From assembly GCA_914767885.1 (NCBI GenBank), contig CAJZBQ010000046.1, forward strand, positions 744,001-808,000: a DNA stretch of 64,000 nucleotides, given 5' to 3'. The notes under the pieces are model-generated. The model worked only from the letters and a program-made list of their open reading frames with translations, made no database searches and was not told the origin of the DNA. Origin of the DNA: Blepharisma stoltei (taxonomy: Eukaryota; Ciliophora; Heterotrichea; Heterotrichida; Blepharismidae). Positions 8,885 through 22,961 of this stretch are shown one piece after another. Both the position numbers and the translations under genes were made by a program. The number at the start of each line of letters is the position of its first letter. Within the stretch, counting starts at the first letter, position 1.

Positions 8885-10141
8885 ATGGCTCACGCAATAC
8901 AGTACTCATAACTTAGGCAGCCTCAAGAGCTCTTACTTGAAAATGAGCAACTAAAAGCCAAACTTCTTGAAGCCACTACAATAATTGATGCTTTAAGAAA
9001 AGAAAATGCAGCATTAACGAAAAGATTAAACTCCTTTTTGAATACCCAAGTAATTCAAGGAGACTCTACTTTTGTAACTAACAGTGGAGACTTAGCAGCT
9101 CAATGTGACAATTGTGGACAAGAAATCCCTAGACAAAATATACAAATTCATACAGCGCAATGCATAAGAAGAATCAAAAGGTGCCAAGCATGCAATAAAG
9201 CAATAAATATATCCACTATACCACTAAACAGGCATCTGATATACATTATAAATATCTATTCCTCCTTATTCATATATAAAAGAAGTTATATTATGCCAAA
9301 TTCTGTTTACATAATCCATCATACATTTTTTTAATTGAATAATAAATTTTCTTACAAAAAATACCAAAATTTATAATAAAATACAATATCAGAAATTGAT
9401 GCCCATATGAAAGAACAGATCGGAGAGTTCAAAGATATTATAGCAGACATCGAAAGTAACAATATTGAAAGTCTAAGCCAAAGGGAAGCCCATGGTGCAA
9501 AATTTGATATTAAAGACGATAATCAAAATTCTCTATTGCATGTTGCTTCTAGGTGTGGGAATCGAGAAATTGCTCATTTTCTAATTAGCAGAGGTGCTGG
9601 CGTAAACTCACAGAATATTTTTGGAGAAACTCCACTGCATTTAGTGTGCGGGAAAAATAAAGATATTGGCATGGTACAATTTTTGCTAACTCAAGGGGCT
9701 GATTCAGGAATAGTTAACACTATAGGCGAATCCCCACAATCTATAGCTCAGCGGAGTGGATTTCATGAAGCATCAATTTGTTTTTCTCAGCATACGCATG
9801 CACCGATTCGGCCGAGGACTTCAGCAGGTGGGATCCGAGCAAAAACACATAGTTCTTCTAGAAGGGGTTCAGGACCATCTAATAACCCGCCTTTTAATTT
9901 ATTGCTAAATCATATAAACTGCCCTATAAAGGCAAGAAATTGGAGCTGGAAAATCTCCAGTGGTTGGACGTTCTTAGGTTAGTCAAACTGGAGAGTTGAC
10001 AAATGAGCCTTTCTCTTGTTGTTTTGGCTAACCTGAGTTGATTCAGCCACTGAAGAGTTTTCAACTCCAATGTCCCTACCCTCATAGGGGCAGTTTCTAA
10101 GACTAACATATATAAGAATAAGCTTAAGTTTACCTCAATAA
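8885..10141 (+). CDS. Coiled coil / TRAF-type zinc finger / ankyrin repeat protein
   Basis: ATG at 8885, then a 15-nt intron at 8902-8916. A Leu-rich coiled coil (ENEQLKAKLLEATTIIDALR) leads into a Cys/His finger, CDNCGQEIPRQNIQIHTAQC and CQACNKAIN...LNRH, of the TRAF/XAF1 kind. IES 9242-9388 is then removed (join HLI-SEIDAHMKEQIG), and ankyrin repeats follow (NSLLHVASRCGNREIAHFLI, then GETPLHLVCGKNKDIGMVQF). The last exon resumes after a foldback IES (9917-10099) and ends at TAA 10139-10141. The fold suggests a signalling or ubiquitin-linked scaffold; no catalytic domain is seen. Confidence 0.75.
8902..8916 (+). other. 15-nt intron near the start codon
   Basis: GTACTCATAACTTAG. Removal joins MAHAI to QQPQELLLENEQ and eliminates an in-frame TAA. 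Confidence 0.8.
9242..9388. mobile_element. IES (147 nt) between finger and ankyrin exons
   Basis: Bounded by TA 9240-9241 and 9387-9388, AT-rich, no strong TIR. Excision joins RHLI to SEIDAHMKEQ, supplying the last ligand spacing of the finger and reaching the ankyrin frame. Confidence 0.75.
9917..10099. mobile_element. IES, foldback type (183 nt)
   Basis: Inverted arms of about 45 nt begin AACTGCCC at the left and end GGGGCAGTTTC at the right. The core contains paired GGAGCTGGAAAATCTCC and ACTGGAGAG segments and is GC-richer than its surroundings. TA 9915-9916 and 10098-10099. Removal gives a short open C-terminus. Confidence 0.7.
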
Positions 10142-10406
10142 ATAAATCTAATGACATTTATTTGCATAAAAAATGATGCATTGATCTCTAAAGCATTATA
10201 CTCTTTATGCATAAGGCTATATAAAAGTTATGCATAATCCTAACTCGCTCATCATTAAATCAGGGCAAACTTGTATTTTAAAATTTTATAGAAATTATTT
10301 TTCGTGAAAATAGATAGACCTTTTCTTATTATTTATTGGGAGAGTAGTAATTGAAAAACTATCATTCAGATTCCATCAAATGGAGATAGAGAAACTGACA
10401 AAATAA

Positions 10407-11297
10407 ATGGCAGCAACTAATTTCATTGAAAGATTCAAGAATAAAGTCTCAACGATCGGTAAATCTGGGGAAATCGAATTTGATTCATCAAGGCCTGCTC
10501 TTAAAGCAAATAGTGCCCAATTCCACAAATCAATAATGCAGCTATCCGCATCAAATATCATAAGAAACAATCTTCAATCACCGAAGGTAAAAACTTTTGT
10601 ATCATCTAGGCCTGTAAAATTGACTGCAAAAGATGATAGTCCAACATCTCCTAAATCACATGCTGGGACTTTTCAAAACTATAAGCCAGACACTATTAGT
10701 GAAGCAACGACAAATACCCCGAAACCTACCTTAAAAGAGCAAAAAATAAAAAGAAAGTCAAGCCACTCAGCAGCCCCACTGAGAAATAAACAATCAAACG
10801 AAGCCCCTAAGTCTAGTGATGGTGCAACTCAATCTTTTGAAACGAGATATGTAAAAAAACAGCAAACTATTGATTTTTCGCCTTATACACTTAATGATTA
10901 CCACATGATAAAAAGTGATGAATATTACGAATTAGGAGGACTTGGCTGCGCAACTGTAGGGACTGAAGAGTGGACTAAAAGAAAAGAAATGCAAGACAGA
11001 AGAAAAGACTATGCAAGGCAAGTTAAGTATACGAACGCTGCGAATTTGCCTCCATCTGGAGCAAGAAAATCACTTAAATCAATAGAAAAAGAGCCCAGCA
11101 AGATGCAGAAAGCAAATGAATTTGCGAAAAATATTCCGAAGCCAAAATTAAGAAGTCCACCAATGGATGTAAAGAGTACTCCATTGGAAGTAAAAGAAAG
11201 CTCTAGCGAAAAAACCTTTGGTCAATTAGAGTATCATCTTGATAAGCATGATAATTATAGGGCTCTTATTGATGAAATCAAGGCAGATCTTGATTAA
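10407..11297 (+). CDS. Conserved-looking hypothetical protein, 296 aa
   Basis: One uninterrupted frame, low-complexity and basic in the first half (Ser/Lys/Pro-rich), then a denser block: FSPYTLNDYHMIKSDEYYEL, GGLGCATVGTEEWTKRKEMQ, RRKDYARQVK. The second block has the look of a conserved family motif (aromatic-rich, then Trp and a charged helix) seen in some cilium-associated proteins, but I cannot name the family. No signal peptide or TM segment. No IES. Confidence 0.65.
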   Translation: MAATNFIERFKNKVSTIGKSGEIEFDSSRPALKANSAQFHKSIMQLSASNIIRNNLQSPKVKTFVSSRPVKLTAKDDSPTSPKSHAGTFQNYKPDTISEATTNTPKPTLKEQKIKRKSSHSAAPLRNKQSNEAPKSSDGATQSFETRYVKKQQTIDFSPYTLNDYHMIKSDEYYELGGLGCATVGTEEWTKRKEMQDRRKDYARQVKYTNAANLPPSGARKSLKSIEKEPSKMQKANEFAKNIPKPKLRSPPMDVKSTPLEVKESSSEKTFGQLEYHLDKHDNYRALIDEIKADLD

Positions 11298-15105
<3,808 letters not shown>

Positions 15106-15187
15106 ACCAACCATTTCTAGAATATTTGCATTTTTAATAAAGCCTTAAGTAATGGAATTATAAAAGTGAAAATTCTATTATTTTTTG

Positions 15188-18100
15188 ATGAATGAATCAT
15201 TTCTACGCCAAACTAGATATTTAATCCTCATGAGTGAAATAAAAAAATTTAATTTTTATAAAAAATCCTTATTTTAAGATTGAGCGAACCATTTGGAAAA
15301 AATCTATTTTTCTGAAAATTAGCCTCTTTAAAACTTTTTGGCCTTCAAAAGGAATAAAATTAATATGAAAAGAGTTAGTAACCTTCAAACCTCATATTTC
15401 AAAGCATAGCGTTGGACTATTTGATGAGACTTTGGTAAAGCCTGGAGCACCAATTTCAATATATCGTTTGGTTTTTACTTTTGAGGTGAAATATCAGCAT
15501 GATCGAGATCACAACTTTGATTGATTTATAAGGCGAACTTTTTGTGAGTTCCAAGAGCTTCATCAAAACCTGCTGAAAGAAATATCTAGAGGAAACATGC
15601 TGACAGTGCCTCTGTTTCCGGACGGTGAACAATTTTTATCATCAACTCCAGATATACAGCTTGAATATTTAGAGAACTATTTACTTGCATTAACAGGTCA
15701 AATTGATGCATGCAATAATCCTGAATTTTGAAGCTTCTTACTCCTAAATTAATTGTAACCAAATAAAAAATAATTTAAATATTTTAAAAAATGTGAAATC
15801 ACATAATGAAATTTCAATATAAAATTATATTTTTTAAGAATACAAAAATGATTTTTTTAATTAAGGAAGTTAGAAGTCAGCGCACTCTCATTTGATGGGG
15901 CAAGCAAAAAGCGTAAAGAAGGCTACGTCCTTAAAAGAACAGGAGGAAGAATTAGTAACGAAAGAAGGTGCTTTAACTGTTCTAAGCATTTTAAAAGACT
16001 TCAAAAGCGCTGAATGATTATCAGAGATAATATGGTTGGGTATTTATCAACTCATATAAGAGATACACTTCATGAGGTGCTTATGTTCAAAGGGAGATTT
16101 GAAGTAGAATATGGGCTAAAAGAAACAGGATATGAAGATGGCATTAGAATTATTACGCTTAGAAGAGATTTTATATTCAGAGCTGGGAGCATTTTAAAAA
16201 GAAATGAATGAGTAGAGTCTATTCAAGAAGCTTATAATCAGTCAGAATGGCACAATGAAATCATCAGATATGAGTCTTCTTTTCCAGTGAGGAATAATAT
16301 AATTTATTTTATTGTATTTATTATAAATTGATACAAATTTACTTGTTTTTTATAAATAATAGGACAAAATCATATATTATAAGATTTTATAGATATCTAT
16401 ATAAGATAATTATGTTAAATGATATATTGACGCAAGATTTTATTTCAATGAAGTCTACGAAACTTTAAAACGTGCCCAACGTGAAGTTTTCATATCAGAC
16501 TGATGGCTAAGCCCTGAACTTTACTTAAAAAGGCCTTCCAAAAAGTTTGATTATTCCCAAGTATGTGAAATCTTAGGAGCTTTGGCAGATAGAGGTGTAA
16601 CCGTTTATGTTCACGTCTATAAAGAAGTATCTTTAGCGTTAACCATAAACTCTTTACACACAAAAAACACTCTTCAGCGGAGAAACCCAAACATAAGAGT
16701 TGTTAGACACCCACACCGATCTGCAGTCGGTGGAGAATTCCTTTGAACTCATCATGAAAAAATAGTCTGTATTGACCAAGAAATTGCATTTATAGGAGGG
16801 CTTGATTTATGCTATGGTAGAATGGACACAAATGAGCACCTTTTAACTGATTTGCAAGAGCCTTATTTTTGGAATGGCATTGACTATTCTAATGTCAGAA
16901 TCGCTGACTTCTCAGAAGTGGCAAATCATGAAAGAGATATTATTGATAGAAATACGCACCCAAGGATGCCTTGACATGATGTCGCTTTAAAAGTTGTAGG
17001 AAAAGCGGCTGCAGATATAGATTAAGATTTTGCACGGCTATAAATAAGGCACCGACTAGCCGAACTACATTGACTCCAGGAAAGGTGGCCTACGCTTGGT
17101 GAGTATGCACCAGAGTGCACATGATATAAAGTTTCAACCAAAATTCGACCTCATGAATTTTCTTGCGAAATTACCTTAGCTTAGGATCAGCTCCCTAGGT
17201 TAAATCCACCCCCTGTAGGAGTCCGAAGTTCCGATAGAAGAAGACTATATGATATGCAAAATCTGTCTAGCCCATTTGGCAAAGACAGGAAAAAACCTTC
17301 AGATGGCCGACTTCAAAAAAGATAAAGAGGCTCTATTTCCAGCTTCATCAGAATTGATCCGGCCTGCCCCACAGGGAGTGCACCTCGGAGACTAATTTCC
17401 TTAAACGTCACCATTTTATTTTTTGCTACAGATATAGGAATGCATTTTATTGAGCTGTGAAACCATGTGATGACTGATATAACTGGAGCATATTATAAAA
17501 ATAAAGACTTACTGCAGCCTAACTATTCTAATAACCGTAGAGGTGGGAAAAAAAGATCAGTTGTAGAAATGAGTAGGCCGATATCAGTAAACAGCTCATT
17601 ATCATTTCTTAAAGAAGAAGCCAAAGAAGAGCCACAGAGTATAAGTGAAAGCTTGGAAAGTTCTTGCCCAGCGATGCAGAGAAGCAAATCCCATGGATTT
17701 CCTGAAAATTTGTTTCAAGAACAGATAAGAGAAAGAGGGACTTTATCATTGTCAGGGCCATCAAGAAGGATTAATGTTGCTGAACTTGATAAGAAAATTG
17801 AGGAAGAAAACAATCAGTCTATTGATACAGCAATTCATATAGATAGGACTCCATTGGATTCTAACACAAAAAAAGCTGTCAATAATTTATTCTTTGGGAT
17901 TAGAAATAGAGCTACTTGACTTAGAAAAATAATAGTTTTTATGCTAATTAGAATATTATTGCCAGATTAGGTAGCATAAATTCAATTTAAAATAGGATAA
18001 TTTCAAAAGGAGGAGGAATAATTGAAGAAAGCACTGACAGGAAAATGAGTGTCGTAGGTGACCAACTTACAGTTGTAAGTCCGCTCAGAAAAAACACACA

Positions 18101-19651
18101 AAGTATAGTCCTTAGCCCGATAACTGACCATCAAAGACAAATCCGAGAAAAATTAGAAGCAGAAGATGAGGCCAAGCTACAGAAAGAACTCGAAGCTGAC
18201 CAAGAAGAAGGCGACGAAGCATTTTCAAAAAATCTGCTCCACCCAAAAATGAAAGAGCTCGGACAAACAGGTACATGTGAATGCCAGGTATTAAGAAGTG
18301 CAGGCTTATGATCCTTAGGCCTTGAGCACACTGAGCATTCAATCCACACCGCATATCTAAATTTAATCGACCAAGCTGACCATTTTATTTACATTGAAAA
18401 CCAGTTTTTCATATCCAGCACTGCTGGAAACCCAGTGAAAAATCAAATTTCTCAAGCCTTGGTTGAAAGAATTAAATGCGCAGCTAAAAGAAAAGAAAAA
18501 TTCAAAGTAATTGTAGTCTGTCCTTTATTGCCAGGCTTTGAAGGCTCCATAAATGACCCTGGAGCAGCTGTATTGCGTGTTCAGCTCCATTGGGAGTATC
18601 AAACGATATGCCGAGGTATAAATTCTTTATATGAGCAGCTAAAAAGTGACGAAAATATTTATGATCCTTTAGAGTATATACGATTTTATGGGCTCAGAAC
18701 TCATGATATGCTCAACGATACCCCAGTCACTGAAATCGTATATGTCCATAGTAAACTTATGATTATTGACGACGATATTGTATTAATGGGCTCTGCTAAC
18801 ATTAATGACAGAAGCCTATTAGGGTCAAATGATAGTGAAATTGCTATGATAATTTCAGACCAAAAAAAGAAACAAAGTATAATGAATGGTCAGCCAAAAA
18901 ATAAATCGTGTTTTGCTTATACGCTGAGGATTTCGCTATTTAAAGAAATCTTACTCCCCCCCCTCCATGAGTGATCAAAAACCATTAGAAAAATCCCTAT
19001 TTTTTGCCCCAAAAACCCACCCTCCGTGAGTGAACAAAAATGTTTTTAATACAAAAATGTTTTATGGAAAAAAAAATTGATATATAAATGATAATTATTA
19101 TAATGAAATCTAGAGCTAATTCTGTTTATTTTTAAACGAATTGCTTTTTAAAACATAAATTTTGCAAATTGAATTAATATTTGCTTTCCAATTTTTGCGA
19201 ATTAGGATTTTTTTTAAATTTCGAAAAAAAAAATATTTTTTTATAAAATTTATATATAAATTTTTTTAAAAAAAAAAAAATTAACCCCCCTCCGTGAGTG
19301 AACAAAATTTTTTTGTTCACTCACGGGGGGGGGGGGGAGATAGGAATTGATGATGAAGCGATAATAGAGGACCCGCTGAGTGAGGCGTTTGATGAATTAA
19401 TGTGATCGACCGCGTCAAGCAATACTGCATTGTATAAACATATATTTAGATGTTATCCGGATAATGAAATTTTGAGAATTAGTGATATTGTGGGTTTTGA
19501 GTCTCAGGCTCAGATGAATGATTATGTGGTATTGAGGGAAAATTTCAAAGGGTTTATAGTAGATTTCCCAATGGATTTCTTGAGGGATGAAGATTTGAGG
19601 ATTTCGATTTTTCATAAGGAATATTATATCCCTGATGTCAATTTTGTATAA
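15188..19651 (+). CDS. Phospholipase D with PX and PH domains
   Basis: Hydrolyses phosphatidylcholine to phosphatidate at membranes. PX domain ([11 protein letters not shown]...[10 protein letters not shown]...LPLFPDG-type loop...[10 protein letters not shown]), PH domain ([12 protein letters not shown]...RWMIIRDN...[11 protein letters not shown]), HKD1 (HHEKIVCID), a long Ser-rich linker, then HKD2 ([23 protein letters not shown]). The order and sequence match PLD1/2 of animals. Many conserved Trp are TGA. Five IESs and one GC-rich insertion must be removed; each join restores PLD sequence (e.g. [23 protein letters not shown]). The C-terminus ends IPDVNFV, near the conserved PLD end. The start at 15188 depends on the least certain IES (15216-15321). 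Confidence 0.92.
15216..15321. mobile_element. Possible IES with family-1 remnants at PLD 5' end
   Basis: Contains degenerate family-1 pieces (CTCATGAGTGAAATAAAA and GAGCGAACCATTTGGAAAAA). Removal between TA 15214-15215 and 15320-15321 joins MNESFLRQT to the PX exon in frame. Boundaries are tentative. Confidence 0.4.
15741..15872. mobile_element. IES (132 nt) between PX and PH
   Basis: TA 15739-15740 and 15871-15872. Short TIR: CTCCTAAATTAA at the left, TTAATTAAGGAAG at the right. Removal gives [14 protein letters not shown]. Confidence 0.85.
16300..16426. mobile_element. IES (about 127 nt) after the PH domain
   Basis: AT-rich. Removal using TA 16298-16299 and 16425-16426 gives [20 protein letters not shown]. 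The adjacent TA at 16295-16296 also keeps the frame, so the left end is uncertain by 3 nt. Confidence 0.8.
17021..17437. mobile_element. GC-rich retroposon-like insertion with 13-bp target duplication
   Basis: GCTGCAGATATAG (17008-17020) and GCTACAGATATAG (17425-17437) flank a GC-rich insert that ends CCATTTTATTTTTT. Collapsing to one copy restores [18 protein letters not shown] of PLD. One mismatch between the duplicates suggests some age. No ORF. Confidence 0.7.
17932..17999. mobile_element. IES (68 nt) in PLD linker
   Basis: TA 17930-17931 and 17998-17999. Inner inverted pair TTATGCTA/TAGCATAA. Removal joins LRKI to [11 protein letters not shown]. Confidence 0.8.
18954..19342 (+). mobile_element. 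Family-1 MITE-like IES (389 nt) in PLD
   Basis: TA 18952-18953 and 19341-19342. Begins CTCCCCCCCCTCCATGAGTG, ends with the GAGTGAAC/GTTCACTC hairpin and a long G run. Removal gives [15 protein letters not shown]. Confidence 0.95.
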
Positions 19652-19846
19652 AAAGAAATGGCATCAATATGATTTTGTAGCAAATAAAGTAAATTCGTTA
19701 TTCCAATATAAAATTGCTCAGGCTTGTATAATATAGCTTCTTAAAATTTTATTATTGTCCACTATTTATGTATAGTATATATCAAATTTATGCATTTATT
19801 CTTAATTTTTATTAATTTTACTGTAAAAATGTTATTTATTGAAAAA

Positions 19847-21610
19847 TTAAGCCAAATTTCTATCCAAAATAGAATTGCTGCATCTAAAAGTTACTGTGGA
19901 TTTTGAAAAGTCACCATTTAACACAGTATCTTGCGTATTTGGCCTTGTAATAGATAGTGTAGACATTTTCCTAACTCCCCCCACCCATCCTTGATCGAAC
20001 GACTCGCCATCGTTCGATCAAGGATGGGGGTTAAAACATATTTTTTGGGAAAAAATTTTTTATATATAAAATAAAAAAATATATATATATTTTTTTTTAT
20101 TTACTTTTAAATAAGAGGGTTAAGAGTATTTAATAATTTATTTTTACAGCAAAAAATTGAATTAATTTCATAAAAAATACCAATTTTTAATATTTTGATT
20201 TATTAGTTTACCCCTTTAAACTGTATAAATTTTAATTTGTTCCTTACTCCCACCCCCCCCCTCCGTGAGTGAACAAAAAAATTTTGTTCACTCACGGAGG
20301 GGGGTTAATTTTTTTTTTTTAAAAACATTTATATATAAATTTTATAAAAAATTTTTTTTTCGAAATTTAAAAAAATCCTAATTCGCACAAACTGGAAAGC
20401 AAATATTAATTTAATTTATAAAATTTATGTTTTAAAAAAGCAATTTGTTTAAAATTAAACAGAATTAGCTCTAGATTTCATTATGCTAATTATCACTTAT
20501 ATATCAATTTTTTTTTCCATAAAAAATTTGTTCTATTAAAAAAATTTTTGTTCACTCACGGAGGGTGGGTTTTTTGGGCAAAAAATGCCGATTTTTCTAA
20601 TGGTTTTGTTCACTCACGGGGGGGGGAGTTATTAAATTAATTTTTTTTTTAAATTTTAAAAAATCTCTATTTTGTTAAATTATTGAGTTTTTAAGCCTAG
20701 GCTGATGACTGAATCACTTCATACGGTTGATTCTGAAGCTTTTTGTCGTCTCAAAGTATCTGAAAACAACTTTATTATGTATATCTTCCCAAGCTTTTGA
20801 TAACTAATATATTTTTATATTATAAAAATTTGCATGATATGAAAATCGTTCGATCAAGGATGGGGGTTAATTTTCCCATTTTTTAGGAATTTTTACAGTC
20901 AATCGTTCGATCAAGGATGGGTGGGGAGTAAACAAATTACTATTTTCTTGCTCTTCAAAAGCCTTATTAATTTGCCACTCATCCAATATTTTTCTATTTT
21001 TAATTTTTTCTGGCCTGACTTCAGTTAATGTTCCATTTGCTTTTCTGGCTAAAATTACAATATAAAGGATTGATGAGAGTGCAAAACATAAAAATCCTGC
21101 TAAAGAAAGGGTTGCCCCTTGCTCAGCACAAAACGATATATCATTATCTCCTGCTTTTATTCTGCAAGTTGAACTAAAAGACGCCCCAGATACTATAAAC
21201 CAGCTTATATTTCCACAAAGGTTCGCAATGGTTGTGAAAATTGGCCAAAAATAATTTAAGCAAAAGATCCCAAAGTTAATTTTTAGAGCCAAACAAATAA
21301 GATGCTCTATCCATATAAGCAAAAAAGCATATGAAACAAAATTGATACCCAAATAATAGTAGCTTGCGGATCCTAATTTGTGAAAAGCATTGCAATCTCT
21401 TATTGAGTTAGTATACTGTGGAGTAATTGCGCAGTTTGGACCACTAATACACATATAATCAAGCTGGCTGTATTCTTCATATTTATTCATGCTCATTAGA
21501 CTACCATAAATTCTGTTAGGACTATGATAGCTGATCCAATCCCATCAATGTCCCATAACTGTAAAGCAAATTGCTAATAAAACCAAAAAATATAATGGAG
21601 AAGTTGACAT
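19847..21610 (-). CDS. Four-TM membrane protein with Cys-rich loop (paralogue 1)
   Basis: ATG at 21610; reading TGA as Trp adds an N-terminal TM segment (SPLYFLVLLAICFTVMG) upstream of the first long ORF. Then a Cys-containing loop (CISGPNC...CNAFHKLG), TM2 and TM3 around IEHLICLALKINFGIFC, a second Cys loop (STCRIKAGDND), TM4 (LAGFLCFALSSILYIVILA) and a cytoplasmic tail. The layout resembles claudin/tetraspan-like proteins, but no signature was found. The tail continues past a nested IES (19974-20930): NSNLF joins RKMSTLSITRPN, ending at TAA 19847-19849. It is the neighbour and likely paralogue of the gene at 22033-22961. Confidence 0.75.
19974..20930. mobile_element. Family-3 IES containing a nested family-1 IES
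   Basis: Outer ends CTCCCCCCACCCATCCTTGA and GGATGGGTGGGGAG next to TA 19972-19973 and 20929-20930. Iterons are CCTTGATCGAACGA and its complement: two at the left form a hairpin and two are spaced at the right. A complete family-1 element sits at 20247-20631. Total 957 nt, or 572 without the guest. Removal continues the four-TM gene in frame. Confidence 0.85.
20247..20631 (-). mobile_element. Family-1 MITE-like IES nested in another IES
   Basis: 385 nt between TA 20245-20246 and 20630-20631, reverse orientation (hairpin end first). All four iterons are the GTGAGTGAAC type. Flanked on both sides by the family-3 host element. Confidence 0.9.
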
Positions 21611-22032
21611 AAATTGGACTCAGAGGCGCAATCACTATGGAACAGGTCGGATCCATCACGATGAAACTGAAAAGAGAGTCTATGCCCCTTTTGAAATAGG
21701 CCTCAGGTTTTTGGGGAAGCCTTGCTAAAAATGGAAGTTTTGTTTCTCCCCGAAGGTTTTCCAGTCCCTGTCAGATGGTCTAGACAGGTTTTGCCTAGCA
21801 CATGGTCTTCCATTGTCGGATCTATCGGAGCGCCCGACAGAAGGTGGCTCTGCGCCAGAGAGTTAATCCTTTTTGGACAGGTGGTTAAGATTGGAAATCA
21901 AAAATGGCAGCCTTCCATTTTTCCTTATTGAACTCAGAGGTCGATGGAGATGGCTATTTTTGGAACCGAGACGAGGCAAAGGCTAGTAGGCTTGCCTACT
22001 TATGGTGAGTTTTAACCATTTAACCTATTTAG
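21611..22032. other. GC-rich non-coding element between the two four-TM genes
   Basis: GC-rich block in AT-rich surroundings. TTGGACTCAGAGG near 21614 and TTGAACTCAGAGG near 21928 may be a 13-bp duplication with one mismatch, as in the retroposon-like insertions elsewhere. Only short chance ORFs occur. It also contains the 3' flank of the gene ending at 22033. Confidence 0.4.
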
Positions 22033-22961
22033 CTATAAAACCATAGGAGTTGCTTTTATTAAAAATCATGAGTCATAATTTCCAAATCTCAGAGTCTCTT
22101 TTATTTTTTTTTCATTTGATTTGTCTCTGGATTTTAAAATAATAACAGTAAGCATTGCACATAATCACGAAATCAGTGAAGATTCTATTAAAAACCAGGG
22201 GCCTTTTTCATTGCATATTTCATGATCACTATTGCAATTAGAACTAAGGTTTGTGCTGCTTACTCACTAATCTGAAGAGAAGGTTTTTTGATAGCATATA
22301 TAAGAGTTAATTTTATTCATGCAATGTTTACTAAAAATATATTTTTCGATTTTTAATGAAAATTGCTATTTAATATGTTTAAATGCCTAAAATTTGAGTA
22401 GCTGTTAATACTTATAGCTATAAATAAAAATATTAATAATTAATAGAAGATGACTTTCCCCTAAATAAATAATTTTCACTTTAGATTCTTATTAGTTGGG
22501 GACGGAGCCAGAATAATATAAGTTCCAATTCCAATAAGCTTGGCGATTGCTGGAATAATCGAAAATGCATAGAATACTATAATATTTCCATAAGATTTTC
22601 TTAAAGACATATAAAACAGCCTTTCAAATAATAGTAAAGAAAAAGCTGTGCCAAATCCTTCAAATACTAAAAGTACAATTTTTGCTTTGTTTAAGAGTTG
22701 AGCTTTATCACAAAGAGAATCTTTTTCAGTATCATTGCATGTAAGTGATCCTAAACATGAGTAATTTGTATGGGCATACTCAGCAGGACACTTTTCACAA
22801 TCGAAAAGCCCATAATGAAAATTTTGTTCCATAAATGAAAATGATGTCCATTCTGACATGAAAATGCCTACTATAGATAGGATTCATTCAACAATTATAA
22901 AGAGTAAGGTCATAAAAGTAAGTAAGGCTATAAGGGTAGTTTTTTTGAATTTTATACCCAT
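22033..22961 (-). CDS. Four-TM membrane protein (paralogue 2)
   Basis: ATG at 22961 gives a first TM segment (TLIALLTFMTLLFIIVEW, the last Trp being TGA). A Cys-rich loop follows (CEKCPAEYAHTNYSCLGSLTC), then TM2 (IVLLVFEGFGTAFSLLLF), TM3 (IIVFYAFSIIPAIAKLIGIG), a second Cys loop (NCNSDHEICNEKGP) and TM4 (IESSLISWLCAMLTVIILK). TM4 lies beyond a 221-nt IES (22263-22483). Topology, length and loop cysteines match the gene at 19847-21610, so the two are probably tandem duplicates although identity is low. Function unknown. Confidence 0.7.
22263..22483. mobile_element. IES (221 nt) before the last TM exon
   Basis: TA 22261-22262 and 22482-22483. Removal joins TNKNL to SSTNLSSNCNSDHE. AT-rich, with weak TIRs. 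Confidence 0.65.

Noticed and set aside
21722-21931. 69-aa ORF between the four-TM genes
   Set aside because: It sits in a GC-rich non-coding block; no start context, domain or homologue-like motif.
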